In this document: positions 1 to 9,435 of the stretch, piece after piece
Layout of the letters: each line of letters begins with the position of its first letter
Numbering within the stretch: position 1 is the stretch's first letter
DNA from: Pseudomonas chlororaphis
GTDB lineage: Bacteria > Pseudomonadota > Gammaproteobacteria > Pseudomonadales > Pseudomonadaceae
Assembly (NCBI RefSeq): GCF_001921865.1
Contig: NZ_MSCT01000006.1
Coordinates: 124,001-188,000, forward strand
Length of the DNA: 64,000 nt
Reading direction: 5' to 3'
Notes under the pieces: model-generated
Told to the model about the DNA's origin: nothing
Seen by the model: only the letters and a program-made list of their open reading frames with translations
Databases searched by the model: none
Position numbers and translations under genes: made by a program

Positions 1-1322
1 ATGCCTGGCGCATTCTGTTCCTGTTGTTCCTGGCTAACCTGTTCAACTTTTTCGATCGCACCATTCCGGCCATCATCATCGAGCCGATCCGCATGGAATG
101 GCACCTGAGCGATTTCCAGCTCGGCATCATCGGCACCGCCTTCACCATCGTCTACGCCATTGCCGGCCTGCCCCTGGGGCGCATGGCCGATACCGGTTCG
201 CGCAGCAAGCTCATGGGCTGGGGGCTGGCGGTGTGGAGCGGGCTGACCGCGGTCAATGGCCTGGTGGGCAGCTTCTGGAGTTTCCTGATCGTGCGCATGG
301 GCGTCGGCATCGGCGAAGCCAGTTACGCGCCGGCCGCCAACTCGCTGATCGGCGACCTGTTCCCGGCCCACCGCCGGGCCCGGGCCATGGGCATCTTCAT
401 GCTCGGCCTGCCTCTTGGGCTGTTGCTGGCGTTCTTCACCATCGGCGCGATGGTCAAGGCGTTCGATAGCTGGCGCGCGCCGTTCTTTATCGCCGCCGTG
501 CCGGGGCTGGTGCTGGCGGTGTTCATGTTCTTCATCAAGGAGCCCAAGCGCGGGGCGGCGGAAACCGTGAAGATTTCCGAGGCGCCCATCGACCGGCCGA
601 TTCGTCGGGTGCTGGCGATCCCGACCTTTCTCTGGCTGGTGATGGCCGGCCTGACCTTCAACTTCGCCACCTACGCCTGCAACTCGTTCCTGGTGCCGAT
701 GCTGCAGCGTTATTTCCTCATGCCGTTGCAGGACGCCGCGGTGGCCACCGGGGTAATAGTCGGGGTGACCGGGCTGATCGGCCTGACGCTGGGCGGCTGG
801 GTGGCCGACAAGATTCACCAGCGCGTGGCCAACGGTCGGCTGCTGTTCGCCGCGTTCAGTATGGTGATCTCGACCCTGTGCACGGCGTGGGCCCTGCATG
901 CGGGGCGGATCGAGATCGGCGTGTTCGTCGCGGTGTTCAGCGTCGGCTGGCTGTTCGCCTACAACTTCTATACCTGCGTCTACACGGCGATCCAGGATGT
1001 GGTCGAACCGCGTCTGCGGGCCACCGCCATGGCGCTGTTCTTCGCCGGCCTGTACTTGCTCGGCGGTGGCCTGGGGCCGGTGGTGGTGGGGGCGCTGTCG
1101 GACCATTTCGCCCATTCGGCGATGTATGCCGCCGGGGCCGAGCAGATGACCGAAGCGTTCAAGGCGGTCGGTTTGCATGACGCCATGTACCTGATTCCGG
1201 TGGCGCTGCTGCTGACCATGCTGTTCCTGTTCCTGGCCTCGCGCTGCTTCGTGCGCGACGCGCAGCGGATGAAGGACGGATTGGCGCCGAGCCAATCGGT
1301 GGGAGCAGCGGTCACGGCCTGA
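1..1322 (+). CDS. MFS transporter, 5'-truncated by the window
   Basis: Major facilitator superfamily permease of the inner membrane; the substrate cannot be told. The reading frame is open to the left edge (the first full codon begins at base 3 and reads WRILFLLFLANLFNFFDR), so the true start lies upstream and the TTG at 24 is only an internal codon. The first membrane helix is followed by the MFS loop 2-3 signature GRMADTGSRSKLMGWGLA. About eleven further hydrophobic segments follow, with a long central loop near EPKRGAAETVKISEAP. The C-terminus seems complete and a bidirectional terminator follows. The loss is probably only some 10-20 residues, judging by the usual 440-450 residue length. 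Confidence 0.85.
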   Translation, partial: AWRILFLLFLANLFNFFDRTIPAIIIEPIRMEWHLSDFQLGIIGTAFTIVYAIAGLPLGRMADTGSRSKLMGWGLAVWSGLTAVNGLVGSFWSFLIVRMGVGIGEASYAPAANSLIGDLFPAHRRARAMGIFMLGLPLGLLLAFFTIGAMVKAFDSWRAPFFIAAVPGLVLAVFMFFIKEPKRGAAETVKISEAPIDRPIRRVLAIPTFLWLVMAGLTFNFATYACNSFLVPMLQRYFLMPLQDAAVATGVIVGVTGLIGLTLGGWVADKIHQRVANGRLLFAAFSMVISTLCTAWALHAGRIEIGVFVAVFSVGWLFAYNFYTCVYTAIQDVVEPRLRATAMALFFAGLYLLGGGLGPVVVGALSDHFAHSAMYAAGAEQMTEAFKAVGLHDAMYLIPVALLLTMLFLFLASRCFVRDAQRMKDGLAPSQSVGAAVTA

Positions 1323-1342
1323 AGCTCTTACGGACACGAATA

Positions 1343-1370
1343 AAAAAGGCCCGCATTGCGCGGGCCTTTT
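1343..1370. terminator. Bidirectional Rho-independent terminator
   Basis: The stem AAAAGGCCCGC / GCGGGCCTTTT with loop ATTGC has an A-run on the left and a T-run on the right. It can therefore end both the MFS gene (+) and rapA (-), which converge here. Confidence 0.85.
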
Positions 1371-1392
1371 CATTTACCGGTAGGGCAGGGGA

Positions 1393-4239
1393 TCAACCCG
1401 CCACCAGTACCCGGATCGCTTCCAGGCGCAGCGCCGCTTTCTCAAGCATGGCCAGGCCTTGTTCGCGTTGTTGACGCAGGGCCACCAGTTCGCTGTCGCG
1501 TACGCTTGGGTTGACCGCTTGCAACGCGGTCAGGCGCGCCAGTTCCTCGTCGGTGTCGGCGGCCAGGCGGCGTTGCGCCTCGGCCACGCGTTCGGCGTGA
1601 CGCGGGGCGATCTTGGCTTCGCCGGCGTTGATCTTCGGCGTCAGCTGGTCGCGCTGGGCCTGGATGAACTTGTTGGCGCTGGCCCGCGGTACGCTTTCCA
1701 GCTGATCGTTGAGGGTCTCGAACGCAACCCGCGCCGACAGGTCGTTGCCGTTGGCGTCGAGCAGGCAGCGCAGGGCGGCCGGCGGCAGGTAGCGGCCCAG
1801 TTGCAGCGAACGCGGGGCGACCACTTCGCTGACGTACAGCAGCTCCAGCAACACGGTGCCGGGTTTCAGCGCCTTGTTCTTGATCAGCGCCACGGCGGTG
1901 TTGCCCATCGAGCCAGACAGCACCAGGTCCATGCCGCCCTGCACCATCGGGTGTTCCCAGGTGATGAACTGCATGTCTTCGCGGGACAGCGCCTGGTTGC
2001 GGTCGTAGGTGATGGTCACGCCTTCGTCGTCGCCCAGCGGGAAGCTGGCGTCGAGCATTTTTTCGCTCGGCTTGAGGATCAGGGCGTTTTCCGAATGGTC
2101 TTCGCTGTCGATGCCGAAGGCGTCGAACAGGGTTTCCATGTAGATCGGCAGGGCGAACTGGTCGTCCTGCTCGAGGATCGCCTCCACCAGCGCGTCGCCT
2201 TCGCCGGTGCCGCCGGAGTTGAGTTCCAGCAAACGGTCGCGACCGGTGTGCAGCTCGTCTTCCAGGCGCTCGCGCTCGGTGCGCGCTTCGTCGATCAGCG
2301 CTTGCCACTGACCGTCGTCGGCCTCTTCCAGCAGCGGCAGCAGGCGCGGGCCGAACTGATGCTGCAGGGCGTTGCCGGTCGGGCAGGTGTTGAGGAAGGC
2401 GTTCAGCGCTTCGTGGTACCACTGGAACAGACGCTCTTGCGGGCTGGTTTCCAGGTACGGCACATGCAGTTCGATCACGTGTTTCTGGCCGATCCGGTCG
2501 AGGCGGCCGATTCGCTGTTCCAAAAGGTCCGGGTGCGACGGCAGATCGAACAGCACCAGGTGGTGGGCGAACTGGAAGTTGCGGCCTTCGCTGCCGATTT
2601 CCGAGCAGATCAGCACCTGGGCGCCGAATTCTTCGTCGGCGAAGTAGGCGGCGGCGCGGTCGCGCTCGAGGATGTTCATGCCTTCATGGAACACCGTGGC
2701 CGGGATGCCGGAGCGCACGCGCAGGGCGTCTTCCAGGTCCATGGCGGTTTCCGCGTGGGCGCAGATCACCAGGACCTTGGTGCGCTTGAGCATCTTCAAC
2801 TGGTCGATCAGCCACTCGACGCGCGGGTCGAATTTCCACCAGCGCTCTTCTTCGCTGGCGTCCGGCTGGGCCTGGAAACTGACTTCCGGGTACAGCTCGG
2901 CGTGTTCGCCCAGGGGCAGTTCCAGGTATTCGTCCGGGCACGGCAGCGGGTATGGGTGCAGCTTGCGCTCGGGGAAGCCTTGCACCGCGGCGCGGGTGTT
3001 GCGGAACAGCACGCGGCCGGTGCCATGGCGGTCCAGCAGCTCGCGTACCAGGCGTGCGCTGGCTTCGCTGTCGCCATCGTTGACGGCGGCGAGCAGGGCT
3101 TCGCCTTCGTTGCCGAGGAAACCCTGGATGGTCTGGTGCGCTTGCGGCGACAGGCGGCCGTTATCCAGCAGCTCCTGCACGGCTTCGGCCACCGGGCGAT
3201 AGTTCTCGCTCTCGGCGCGGAACGCGGCCAGGTCGTGGAAACGGTTCGGGTCGAGCAGGCGCAGACGGGCGAAGTGGCTGTCCTGGCCCAGCTGTTCCGG
3301 GGTCGCGGTGAGCAACAGGACGCCAGGAATGACTTCGGCCAGCTGTTCCACCAGCGCGTATTCCGGGCTGACCTGGTCTTCGTGCCACACCAGGTGGTGG
3401 GCCTCGTCGACCACCATCAGGTCCCAGCCGGCGGCGAACAGCGCGTCCTGGGCCTTCTCGTCGTCCACCAGCCATTCCAGGGCCACCAGGGCGAGCTGGG
3501 TGTCCTCGAAGGGGTTGGCGGCATCGCTTTCGATAAAACGCTCTTCGTCGAACAGCGCGACCTGCAGGTTGAAGCGCCGGCGCATTTCCACCAGCCACTG
3601 GTGCTGCAGGTTCTCCGGCACCAGGATCAGCACGCGGTTGGCGCGGCCCGACAGTAATTGGCGATGGATCACCAAGCCGGCTTCGATGGTCTTGCCCAGG
3701 CCCACTTCGTCGGCCAGCAGAACCCGCGGCGCGATACGATCGGCGACTTCGCGGGCAATGTGCAACTGGTGGGCGATCGGTTGGGCGCGTACGCCGCCCA
3801 GGCCCCACAGCGTCGACTGCAATTGGCGGCTGGTGTGCTCCAGGGTGTGGTAACGCAGGGAGAACCAGGCCAGCGGGTCGATCTGCCCGGCGAACAGACG
3901 GTCGCTGGCCAGGCGGAACTGGATGAAGTTCGAGAGTTGGGTTTCCGGCAGGGTAACGACTTCGTTCTGCCCGTTGAGACCGTGATAGACCAGCAAGCCG
4001 TCGACGTCGTCGACTTCGCGCACGGTCATTTTCCAGCCTTCGAAGTGGGTGATGGTGTCACCCGGGGAAAACCTCACGCGAGTGAGGGGCGCATTCCGTA
4101 GCGCATACTGGCGGGTGTCGCCAGTGGCCGGATAGAGCACGGTCAGCAAGCGGCCGTCCTGTGCCAGAACGGTGCCTAGACCTAGCTCGGCTTCGCTGTC
4201 ACTAATCCAGCGTTGCCCCGGTTGATACTGCTGCGCCAT
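1393..4239 (-). CDS. rapA: RNA polymerase-associated helicase RapA (HepA)
   Basis: SWI2/SNF2-type ATPase that binds RNA polymerase and helps recycle it after transcription, especially under salt stress. It has 948 residues, close to the family's ~950-970. N-terminal Tudor-like modules (about 1-105) are followed by helicase lobe 1 with Walker [14 protein letters not shown] (K183) and the DEAH box [10 protein letters not shown] (D278). Lobe 2 ends in the arginine-finger motif [11 protein letters not shown], and a long C-terminal region follows (about 640-948). The start [14 protein letters not shown] is the usual RapA N-terminus. It is monocistronic, converging on the upstream transporter gene. 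Confidence 0.97.
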   Translation of the reverse strand: MAQQYQPGQRWISDSEAELGLGTVLAQDGRLLTVLYPATGDTRQYALRNAPLTRVRFSPGDTITHFEGWKMTVREVDDVDGLLVYHGLNGQNEVVTLPETQLSNFIQFRLASDRLFAGQIDPLAWFSLRYHTLEHTSRQLQSTLWGLGGVRAQPIAHQLHIAREVADRIAPRVLLADEVGLGKTIEAGLVIHRQLLSGRANRVLILVPENLQHQWLVEMRRRFNLQVALFDEERFIESDAANPFEDTQLALVALEWLVDDEKAQDALFAAGWDLMVVDEAHHLVWHEDQVSPEYALVEQLAEVIPGVLLLTATPEQLGQDSHFARLRLLDPNRFHDLAAFRAESENYRPVAEAVQELLDNGRLSPQAHQTIQGFLGNEGEALLAAVNDGDSEASARLVRELLDRHGTGRVLFRNTRAAVQGFPERKLHPYPLPCPDEYLELPLGEHAELYPEVSFQAQPDASEEERWWKFDPRVEWLIDQLKMLKRTKVLVICAHAETAMDLEDALRVRSGIPATVFHEGMNILERDRAAAYFADEEFGAQVLICSEIGSEGRNFQFAHHLVLFDLPSHPDLLEQRIGRLDRIGQKHVIELHVPYLETSPQERLFQWYHEALNAFLNTCPTGNALQHQFGPRLLPLLEEADDGQWQALIDEARTERERLEDELHTGRDRLLELNSGGTGEGDALVEAILEQDDQFALPIYMETLFDAFGIDSEDHSENALILKPSEKMLDASFPLGDDEGVTITYDRNQALSREDMQFITWEHPMVQGGMDLVLSGSMGNTAVALIKNKALKPGTVLLELLYVSEVVAPRSLQLGRYLPPAALRCLLDANGNDLSARVAFETLNDQLESVPRASANKFIQAQRDQLTPKINAGEAKIAPRHAERVAEAQRRLAADTDEELARLTALQAVNPSVRDSELVALRQQREQGLAMLEKAALRLEAIRVLVAG

Positions 4240-4459
4240 GCTGCCTGACTCCCGCCTTGAAAAAGCCGGCTATGTTAACGGATCAGCGCCCTCAGGCCAA
4301 AGGACTCTGAGAAAAACAACTACGTTTGGAAGGTAGCGTATCAGGGCGTTTGTCGGGGCCCGGGGCACCATCGGCTGACGACTGGGTCACAAGTTTACGA
4401 CCGATGGCTCAAGTCGCCCCCCCAGCAGCCGACAGCCTGCGGACAGGAGAATAAATACT

Positions 4460-4801
4460 ATGCTGCCCCCGATGCTGCCCTTGAGTGCCGTGCCAGTGAC
4501 TTCCCAGCAGGATCCGGTCCGGCCGCGTCCGGACATCCCGCCCGTGGTACCGGTGCAAGAGAGTTCCAACGAAAGCACCATCGACCTGAAGAAGCGCGAT
4601 GCCGAGCAATCGGCCCTGCTGCTGCGCGAAGAACAGCAGCGCCAGCAGCAAAAGCACAAACGCGAGCGCGAAGCCGAGGACGATCCCGAGCGCCACCTGG
4701 CGATTCCCGGCGACGAGCTGAATGCCGACAACACCGTGCCGGTGGCGCCGCTGATCGATGACGCGCCGCGCCAGGGGCTGTGGGTCGACGTCGAGGTCTA
4801 G
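4460..4801 (+). CDS. Conserved Pseudomonas hypothetical, charged/disordered
   Basis: 113 residues with no recognised domain. The N-terminus is proline-rich (about residues 1-32, no signal peptide). The middle (about 40-78) is very rich in Glu, Gln, Arg and Lys, with stretches such as LLREEQQRQQQKHKRERE that would form a single charged helix or coiled coil. The C-terminus ends PRQGLWVDVEV. The start has a good ribosome site (AGGAG, about 10 bases upstream). From memory, short proteins of this type recur in fluorescent pseudomonads; function unknown. Confidence 0.7.
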   Translation: MLPPMLPLSAVPVTSQQDPVRPRPDIPPVVPVQESSNESTIDLKKRDAEQSALLLREEQQRQQQKHKREREAEDDPERHLAIPGDELNADNTVPVAPLIDDAPRQGLWVDVEV

Positions 4802-4945
4802 GCGCACGGCCTTTCTTGCGTTCGACACCGTCTATCGCTGGTCAGCCGCCGCGTCAGGTCGCATTATTGGCCAACCCGCGAGGGCCGCAGCCTTGCTATC
4901 CAGAGGCTCCGGTCGATATTGACCCGAACGATGCCAGCCAATGCC

Positions 4946-5104
4946 ATGAGCCAAGACGACAATCTGATCGACCTCAACGCCGAACGAACCAAGCGCGTGC
5001 ATGACCTGAAGGAAAAGCGCCTGAACGAAGTGCGCCAGGCATTCGAGCAGGCCATGCCCCTGGGCAAGCCGAAGAAGAAACCGAAAAAGCCGAAAAAGCG
5101 CTGA
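4946..5104 (+). CDS. Small basic hypothetical protein (52 aa)
   Basis: Begins MSQDDNLIDLNAERTKRVHD and ends in a lysine/proline tail (KPKKKPKKPKKR) that would suit RNA, DNA or ribosome contact. The middle is amphipathic helix (DLKEKRLNEVRQAFEQAM). ATGs at 4931 and 4946 are both in frame. I prefer 4946 because MSQDDNL looks like a natural N-terminus, but no strong ribosome site decides it. No recognised domain; function unknown. Confidence 0.6.
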   Translation: MSQDDNLIDLNAERTKRVHDLKEKRLNEVRQAFEQAMPLGKPKKKPKKPKKR

Positions 5105-5169
5105 TCCGGGCGCGATCCGTTGATGCAAGTCAGTTATTTCCCCTGCCTGTCGCCCTGTCTTGGGCGACA

Positions 5170-5183
5170 TTGACCCCGGTCAA
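5170..5183 (+). promoter_or_regulatory. ANR/FNR-type box with spaced -10
   Basis: TTGACCCCGGTCAA is a perfect dyad of the ANR/Dnr family (consensus TTGAT-N4-ATCAA, with TTGAC/GTCAA half-sites accepted). A -10-like TAACTT lies at 5206-5211. A transcript start near 5218 puts the box centre at about -41.5, the classic activating position, with the small membrane protein gene 66 bases downstream. Confidence 0.65.
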
Positions 5184-5248
5184 TTTTCCCCGCCGCCTCT
5201 TTGGTTAACTTAGCCCCATCGCAACAGGGCAAGAGCAGGAGGCCAGTC

Positions 5249-5365
5249 ATGTTTTTCGATAACGTGGTAATAGCCGGAGTGCTGACGGTCGGCCTCATGG
5301 TTCTGTTTTTCGCAGGGTTTGGATTCTTCATCTGGAAAGACGCGCATAAACGCAAAAAACCTTAG
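5249..5365 (+). CDS. ccoM: Single-helix membrane protein, CcoM-like cbb3 oxidase subunit
   Basis: 38 residues: MFFDNVVIAGVLTVGLMV, then a continuing hydrophobic helix and a basic tail WKDAHKRKKP. One transmembrane helix (about 6-29), N-terminus out and C-terminus in by the positive-inside rule. Length, the Asp near the N-terminus and the FGFFIWKDAHK ending resemble, from memory, CcoM, the small accessory subunit of Pseudomonas cbb3 cytochrome oxidase, which is encoded apart from ccoNOQP. The ribosome site AGGAG is well placed. The upstream ANR-type box suits a low-oxygen oxidase part. It could instead be an unrelated small membrane protein. Confidence 0.6.
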   Translation: MFFDNVVIAGVLTVGLMVLFFAGFGFFIWKDAHKRKKP

Positions 5366-5397
5366 GTCTTTCCGGTCACGAGCACGCAAGGCATTTT

Positions 5398-5423
5398 GGG
5401 CAACTTCGGTTGCCCTTTTTTTT
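5398..5423 (+). terminator. Rho-independent terminator after the ccoM-like gene
   Basis: GGGCAA-CTTCGG-TTGCCC, a stable UUCG-type tetraloop hairpin, is followed by eight or more T residues. Confidence 0.85.
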
Positions 5424-5452
5424 GCCTGCGATTTTGTACCGCCCCCTGCTTT

Positions 5453-5561
5453 CTGTAGGCGCGAGCTTGCTCGCGATGGGCTGTGCAGCAGTCCCCAAAC
5501 CTGGCACTGCGTTCTATCTGAAGAAACGTGTTGCCTGAGCTGACGCCATCGCGAGCAAGGA
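5453..5561. repeat. REP pair (GCGAGCTTGCTCGCGA family)
   Basis: The left element reads GTAGGCGCGAGCTTGCTCGCGA and the right element is the inverted, shortened form CATCGCGAGCAAGG. Two inverted REPs about 70 bases apart form a REPIN-type unit between convergent genes. Confidence 0.75.
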
Positions 5562-5575
5562 CGGACCACAGGCAT

Positions 5576-5612
5576 AAAAAAAGGTGCGACCCCGAGGGGC
5601 GCACCTTTTTTT
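5576..5612. terminator. Terminator of the PiT gene
   Basis: The stem GGTGCG-ACCCC / GGGG-CGCACC is flanked by an A-run on the left and a T-run on the right, so it can end transcription from either side. It lies 18 bases beyond the stop of the minus-strand phosphate transporter gene. Confidence 0.85.
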
Positions 5613-5629
5613 GTCGCAGACGGGCTGAA

Positions 5630-7105
5630 TCAGGTCCCGAGGGCTTTCGAAGCCAGCCAGAACAGGCCGGCCGACAGCGCCACGGTTGCCGGCAGGGTCA
5701 GTACCCAGGCCAGCAGGATGGTGCGAACGGTGCCGCCTTGCAGGCCGCTCTTGTTCGCCACCATGGTGCCGGCCACACCCGAAGACAACACGTGGGTGGT
5801 CGATACTGGCAGGCTGAAAATGTTGGCCATGCCGATCAGGCCGGCGGCGGTGATCTGCGCCGACATGCCCTGGGCGTAGGTCATGCCTTGCTTGCCGATC
5901 TTCTCGCCGATGGTCAACACCACGCGTTTCCAGCCGATCATGGTGCCCAGGCCAAGGGCCAGGGCCACAGCCAGGATCACCCAGAACGGCGCGTACTCGG
6001 TGGTGGCGGTCAGGTCTTTGCGCAGCTTGTCGAGGTCGGCCTTTTCACGGGCGGCGAGGCTTGGCAGCTTGCCGACCTTCTTCGCCGTGTCGTCCAGGCA
6101 GAGCAGGTAGCGACGCACTTCGATGCGGCTTTCGGCCGGCAGCGAGTGATAGTCGGCGACGCCCTGCAGGGTGCCCAGCAGCGCGGCGATGGTCGGTTCG
6201 GTCTGTTGCGGGTTGCAGCGGAACTTGCCCGGCAGGTCGTCTTTCACGCTTTTGCCCAGGGCCAGGAATTCGCCCAGGGAATCCTGGTTGCGCTGGTAGA
6301 ACTGACTCAGGTGCAGGGTAGCGTCGCGGGTCCGCTCGATCTGGTAGGTGGTGCTGTTGAGGTCGAGCACGAACTGCGCGGGCACGATACCGATCAGCAC
6401 CAGCATGATCAGGCCGATACCTTTCTGGCCGTCGTTGGAACCGTGCACGAAGCTCACCGCCATGGCCGAGATCACCAGGACCAGGCGATTCCAGAAGGGC
6501 GGGTGTTTCTTGTCGTCGATTTTGCGGCGGTCTTCCGGGGTCTTGTGCATCTTCGAGATCGGGCGCCACCACTTCAGGCCGATCAACACCAGGGCGGCAA
6601 TCAGGAAGCCGGCCATTGGCGAGAACACCAGGGACGCGCCGATATCGATCGCCTTCTGCCAGTTCACGCCATCGCCCAGCGGGATGTCGTTGAGCAGGGC
6701 ATTGGCCAGGCCGACGCCGAGGATCGAGCCGATCAGGGTGTGGGAGCTGGAGGCGGGGATACCGAAGTACCAGGTGCCCAGGTTCCAGGTGATGGCCGCG
6801 GCCAGCAACGAGAAGACCATGGCCAGGCCGTGGCCGGTGTTGACATTGATCAGCAGCTCGACCGGCAGCAGGTGGACGATGGCATAGGCCACGCCGACGC
6901 CGCCCAGCAGCACGCCGAGGAAATTGAAGACACCGGAAAAGAACACGGCCAGGTGCGGCGGCATGGCTTTGGTGTAGATAACGGTGGCAACCGCATTTGC
7001 GGTGTCATGAAAGCCGTTGATGAACTCGTAGGCGAGGACAAAAGCCAGGGCGAGCAAGAGGCTCACAAGCACCCAAGCATCCAGTCCGCTGAATAAATCG
7101 ATCAT
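5630..7105 (-). CDS. pitA: PiT-family inorganic phosphate transporter
   Basis: Low-affinity phosphate (metal-phosphate):proton symporter of the inner membrane, 491 residues. It carries both PiT signatures: GFHDTANAVATVIYT near residue 31 and the C-terminal copy GSNDGQKGIGLIML. Two sets of hydrophobic helices are split by a large soluble loop (about residues 250-380) containing the Cys-bearing stretches KFRCNPQQTEP and RRYLLCLDD. No pit-associated DUF47 partner is adjacent. The start MIDLFSGLDAWV is the only one giving the full first helix. Confidence 0.93.
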   Translation of the reverse strand: MIDLFSGLDAWVLVSLLLALAFVLAYEFINGFHDTANAVATVIYTKAMPPHLAVFFSGVFNFLGVLLGGVGVAYAIVHLLPVELLINVNTGHGLAMVFSLLAAAITWNLGTWYFGIPASSSHTLIGSILGVGLANALLNDIPLGDGVNWQKAIDIGASLVFSPMAGFLIAALVLIGLKWWRPISKMHKTPEDRRKIDDKKHPPFWNRLVLVISAMAVSFVHGSNDGQKGIGLIMLVLIGIVPAQFVLDLNSTTYQIERTRDATLHLSQFYQRNQDSLGEFLALGKSVKDDLPGKFRCNPQQTEPTIAALLGTLQGVADYHSLPAESRIEVRRYLLCLDDTAKKVGKLPSLAAREKADLDKLRKDLTATTEYAPFWVILAVALALGLGTMIGWKRVVLTIGEKIGKQGMTYAQGMSAQITAAGLIGMANIFSLPVSTTHVLSSGVAGTMVANKSGLQGGTVRTILLAWVLTLPATVALSAGLFWLASKALGT

Positions 7106-7437
7106 GAAGGTTTTCTGACCCGGTCATAAGGGGGCGCGATTATGCCAGAAAACCCTGCTAATCAATGCACCAGGTGCTCGTTGGTAACATTCTTCAACGA
7201 AAAAGCCGGAGGCGGGCAAATGACCATGCCTTTTTGTCAGGCATGGGCAAGCCATTGATTTTGTTAGTGCTAACCCGCAAGGCCTGGGGTGCGGCGCTCA
7301 AGGAAAGGTCTCAAACGCTTGTATGAAATTTCAGCCTTGGAGGGCTTTTATGCCTTGTGCCTCGATGGGGTATCTGCCTGTCCGGTCTTGCGACCGACGG
7401 CCGGAGCGGGCAGTCCGAATCCTTCAGGCGAACAGTG
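7106..7437. other. Intergenic, no supported gene
   Basis: Holds the promoter side of the phosphate transporter gene and the 3' side of the small minus-strand gene. I found no convincing gene, RNA or hairpin with a T-run. One plus-strand frame (7289-7486) has no ribosome site and an improbable composition. Confidence 0.5.
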
Positions 7438-7638
7438 TCACGGCTGTTCTGCCTTGAGCTCTTTTTCCATCTTTTGCAATTCTTGAGTGAAGGCCTGATC
7501 GTGGACGGTCGCGCGCTTGCGCCACGGTTTGCGTTCCGGTTCAGGCTGGGCGGCGTAGGTGGTGACTTCGCCTCCGTAAACTTCCTTGTAACGTTGTTCC
7601 TGGCGCTCAAGTTCCGCGCGCAGTTCGTCTTTCGTCAC
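7438..7638 (-). CDS. Small conserved hypothetical protein (66 aa)
   Basis: A charged, soluble, mostly helical protein: [20 protein letters not shown], then a [22 protein letters not shown] segment, ending in [14 protein letters not shown] chose the GTG at 7638 because AGGT precedes it at a ribosome-site distance and the family seems to begin at (M)TKDELRAEL. In-frame ATGs at 7680 and 7701 would add residues with no clear family match. No known domain; from memory similar proteins occur across Pseudomonas. Confidence 0.6.
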   Translation of the reverse strand: MTKDELRAELERQEQRYKEVYGGEVTTYAAQPEPERKPWRKRATVHDQAFTQELQKMEKELKAEQP

Positions 7639-8168
7639 AGTGTTACCTAATTGAGTTGAGATAATTCCGGCGATACGCATTGCCTCGATCGGGTTTATCA
7701 AACCGCCTCGTACTCGCCTTGATTAACAGGTCGGAGTTGCGATGGGAGTTCGCTAAACCGCTTTCTTGTTGCATGCGGCCACGCCACCGGATAAGAACAG
7801 CTGTCGTAGCAACAGTTTCTGTTTTGCAAACGCACTGGCCGGGCATAGCGTAATGAGCGTCAAGCGTTTGCGGCAAGAGGCGTCATTTACCTGGACGCCA
7901 CCTGATGATGCTGCCGAACGCAGGATAAGCGTCGGTGATCACGTTGCTCATTATAGCGGCGGCCATGAATAACTCTATCGGCAATAAGTTAAAAATCCTC
8001 AACTTCATATCAGGGTTTTGTTACACGAAAGTTTTAATCCGCATGATTGCAGTGGTCATGCAACCACTCTGTAACAAGACAAGTTGCAGGGATTAACGCG
8101 GCGAGAGCGGACTTTTATTGACGACGGAAAACAGGCGCGGCAGGTCGCCAGAGTCTCCTGTCGGCTGA
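7639..8168. other. Intergenic before pcaR, no supported gene
   Basis: A 530-base stretch, more AT-rich than its neighbours around 7960-8060. It has small local dyads (for example CTGTCGTAGCAACAG near 7800) but no coding frame with a ribosome site and no convincing RNA gene. A small RNA cannot be excluded by eye. Confidence 0.4.
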
Positions 8169-8202
8169 TTGCGATTATCGGTCGACGGTTCGATAATCGC
8201 CC
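8169..8202 (+). promoter_or_regulatory. Tandem PcaR boxes upstream of pcaR
   Basis: GTTCGATAATCGCCC (8188-8202) matches the published PcaR 15-mer GTTCGATAATCGCAC at 14 of 15 bases. A second, inverted copy TTGCGATTATCGGTC (8169-8183) matches its reverse complement at 12 of 15. The copies start 19 bases apart, compatible with binding over -35 and -10, and with autoregulation. Confidence 0.75.
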
Positions 8203-8279
8203 AATGTTGGCTGTGCAGGCTTGTGCGGCCTCGCCAATACGGCTTGTAATAAGCCAGCCTTCCGTTGCCGAGAACTTCA

Positions 8280-9122
8280 ATGAACGATCAATTGCGTAAC
8301 TCTTTCGCCTGTGCGGCACCGCCGATTGTCGCTTCGCCGGCCAAGCGGATTCAGGCGCTGACAGGTGATCCGGACTTCATGACTTCTCTGGCTCGCGGGC
8401 TGGCGGTGGTCCAGGCCTTTCAGGAGCGCAAGCGCCATCTGACCATTGCCCAGATCAGCCACCGCACCGAGATCCCGCGGGCCGCGGTGCGCCGCTGCCT
8501 GCATACCCTGATCAAGCTTGGCTACGCCACCACCGACGGCCGCACCTATTCGCTGCTGCCCAAGGTCTTGACGCTGGGGCACGCCTACTTGTCTTCCACG
8601 CCGCTGGCGGTGTCGGCCCAACCGTATCTGGACCGCATGAGCGAACAGCTGCACGAAGCCTGCAACATGGCCACCCTGGAAGGCGACGACATTCTCTACA
8701 TCGCCCGTTCGGCCACTACCCAGCGCCTGATCTCGGTCGACCTCTCGGTCGGTGGGCGCTTGCCGGCCTATTGCACGTCCATGGGGCGGATCCTGCTGGC
8801 GGCGCTGGACGATGCCTCGTTGCGCGAATACCTCGAGCATGCCGACCTGCAAGCCAAGACCAGCCGCACCCTGCATACGCCCGATGCACTGCTCGAATGT
8901 CTGCAACAGGTCCGGCAGCAAGGCTGGTGCATCGTCGACCAGGAGCTGGAGCAGGGCTTGCGTTCCATCGCCGTGCCGGTCTACGACGCCTCGGGCCAAG
9001 TGCTGGCCGCGCTGAACGTCAGCACCCATGCCGGCCGGGTCAGCCGCGCCGAGCTGGAACAACGTTTCCTGCCGGGGCTGCTGAGCGCCAGCCGCGACCT
9101 CAGCGCGCAACTCTTTGCCTGA
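8280..9122 (+). CDS. pcaR: IclR-family regulator PcaR
   Basis: Regulator of the beta-ketoadipate pathway; in P. putida it senses beta-ketoadipate and activates or represses the pca promoters. 280 residues. The N-terminal winged helix-turn-helix (about 35-100) includes LTIAQISHRTEIPRAAVRR, and the C-terminal IclR effector domain (about 110-275) includes the typical GRLPAYCTSMGRILLAAL. The segment SPAKRIQALTGDPDFMTSLA matches PcaR as I remember it. The start at MNDQLRNSF has only a weak ribosome site; the upstream PcaR boxes lie 78 bases before it. The target genes follow directly downstream. Confidence 0.93.
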   Translation: MNDQLRNSFACAAPPIVASPAKRIQALTGDPDFMTSLARGLAVVQAFQERKRHLTIAQISHRTEIPRAAVRRCLHTLIKLGYATTDGRTYSLLPKVLTLGHAYLSSTPLAVSAQPYLDRMSEQLHEACNMATLEGDDILYIARSATTQRLISVDLSVGGRLPAYCTSMGRILLAALDDASLREYLEHADLQAKTSRTLHTPDALLECLQQVRQQGWCIVDQELEQGLRSIAVPVYDASGQVLAALNVSTHAGRVSRAELEQRFLPGLLSASRDLSAQLFA

Positions 9123-9138
9123 GGCGCGTGCTTAAGCT

Positions 9139-9172
9139 GTTCGGTAAACGCACAGATACGCGCTTGGCGAAT
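9139..9172 (+). promoter_or_regulatory. PcaR box(es) upstream of pcaK
   Basis: GTTCGGTAAACGCAC (9139-9153) matches the PcaR 15-mer at 13 of 15. Nineteen bases on, ACGCGCTTGGCGAAT (9158-9172) is a degenerate inverted copy (about 10 of 15). The same 19-base register is seen at pcaR and pcaI. The rest of the 312-base pcaR-pcaK gap holds no gene I can support. Confidence 0.6.
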
Positions 9173-9424
9173 TGACGCTCTTTCCCTCGTCTCATTAATG
9201 TCGCGGCAGCGTTATCCGGCCACTGGAGCAGTGCTCTCCAGGGGCCGGGCGGCGACCCCATAATAATGAATAATGAAGAGGCCAACCCCCATGAGCATCG
9301 CCCCCGCGCCCAGCCGCGCTCGTCTGTCCTGCCTTCGCCTGCCGAGGGCCTGACCCCGCAAGCCCTTTTTGACCTGAACCGACCAGCTTTGGCTGGCGCC
9401 TGTTCGCCTGCGTATTTCGCGTGG

Positions 9425-9435
9425 AATAAAAATAA
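9425..9435 (+). promoter_or_regulatory. Crc/Hfq-type A-rich motif at the pcaK start
   Basis: AATAAAAATAA contains two overlapping matches to the AANAANAA catabolite-activity motif and ends at the pcaK start codon. This is where Hfq/Crc is known to block translation in pseudomonads. Confidence 0.45.

Noticed and set aside
1459-3657. A 732-codon plus-strand frame opposite rapA
   Set aside because: Antisense shadow of rapA with improbable composition and no ribosome site.
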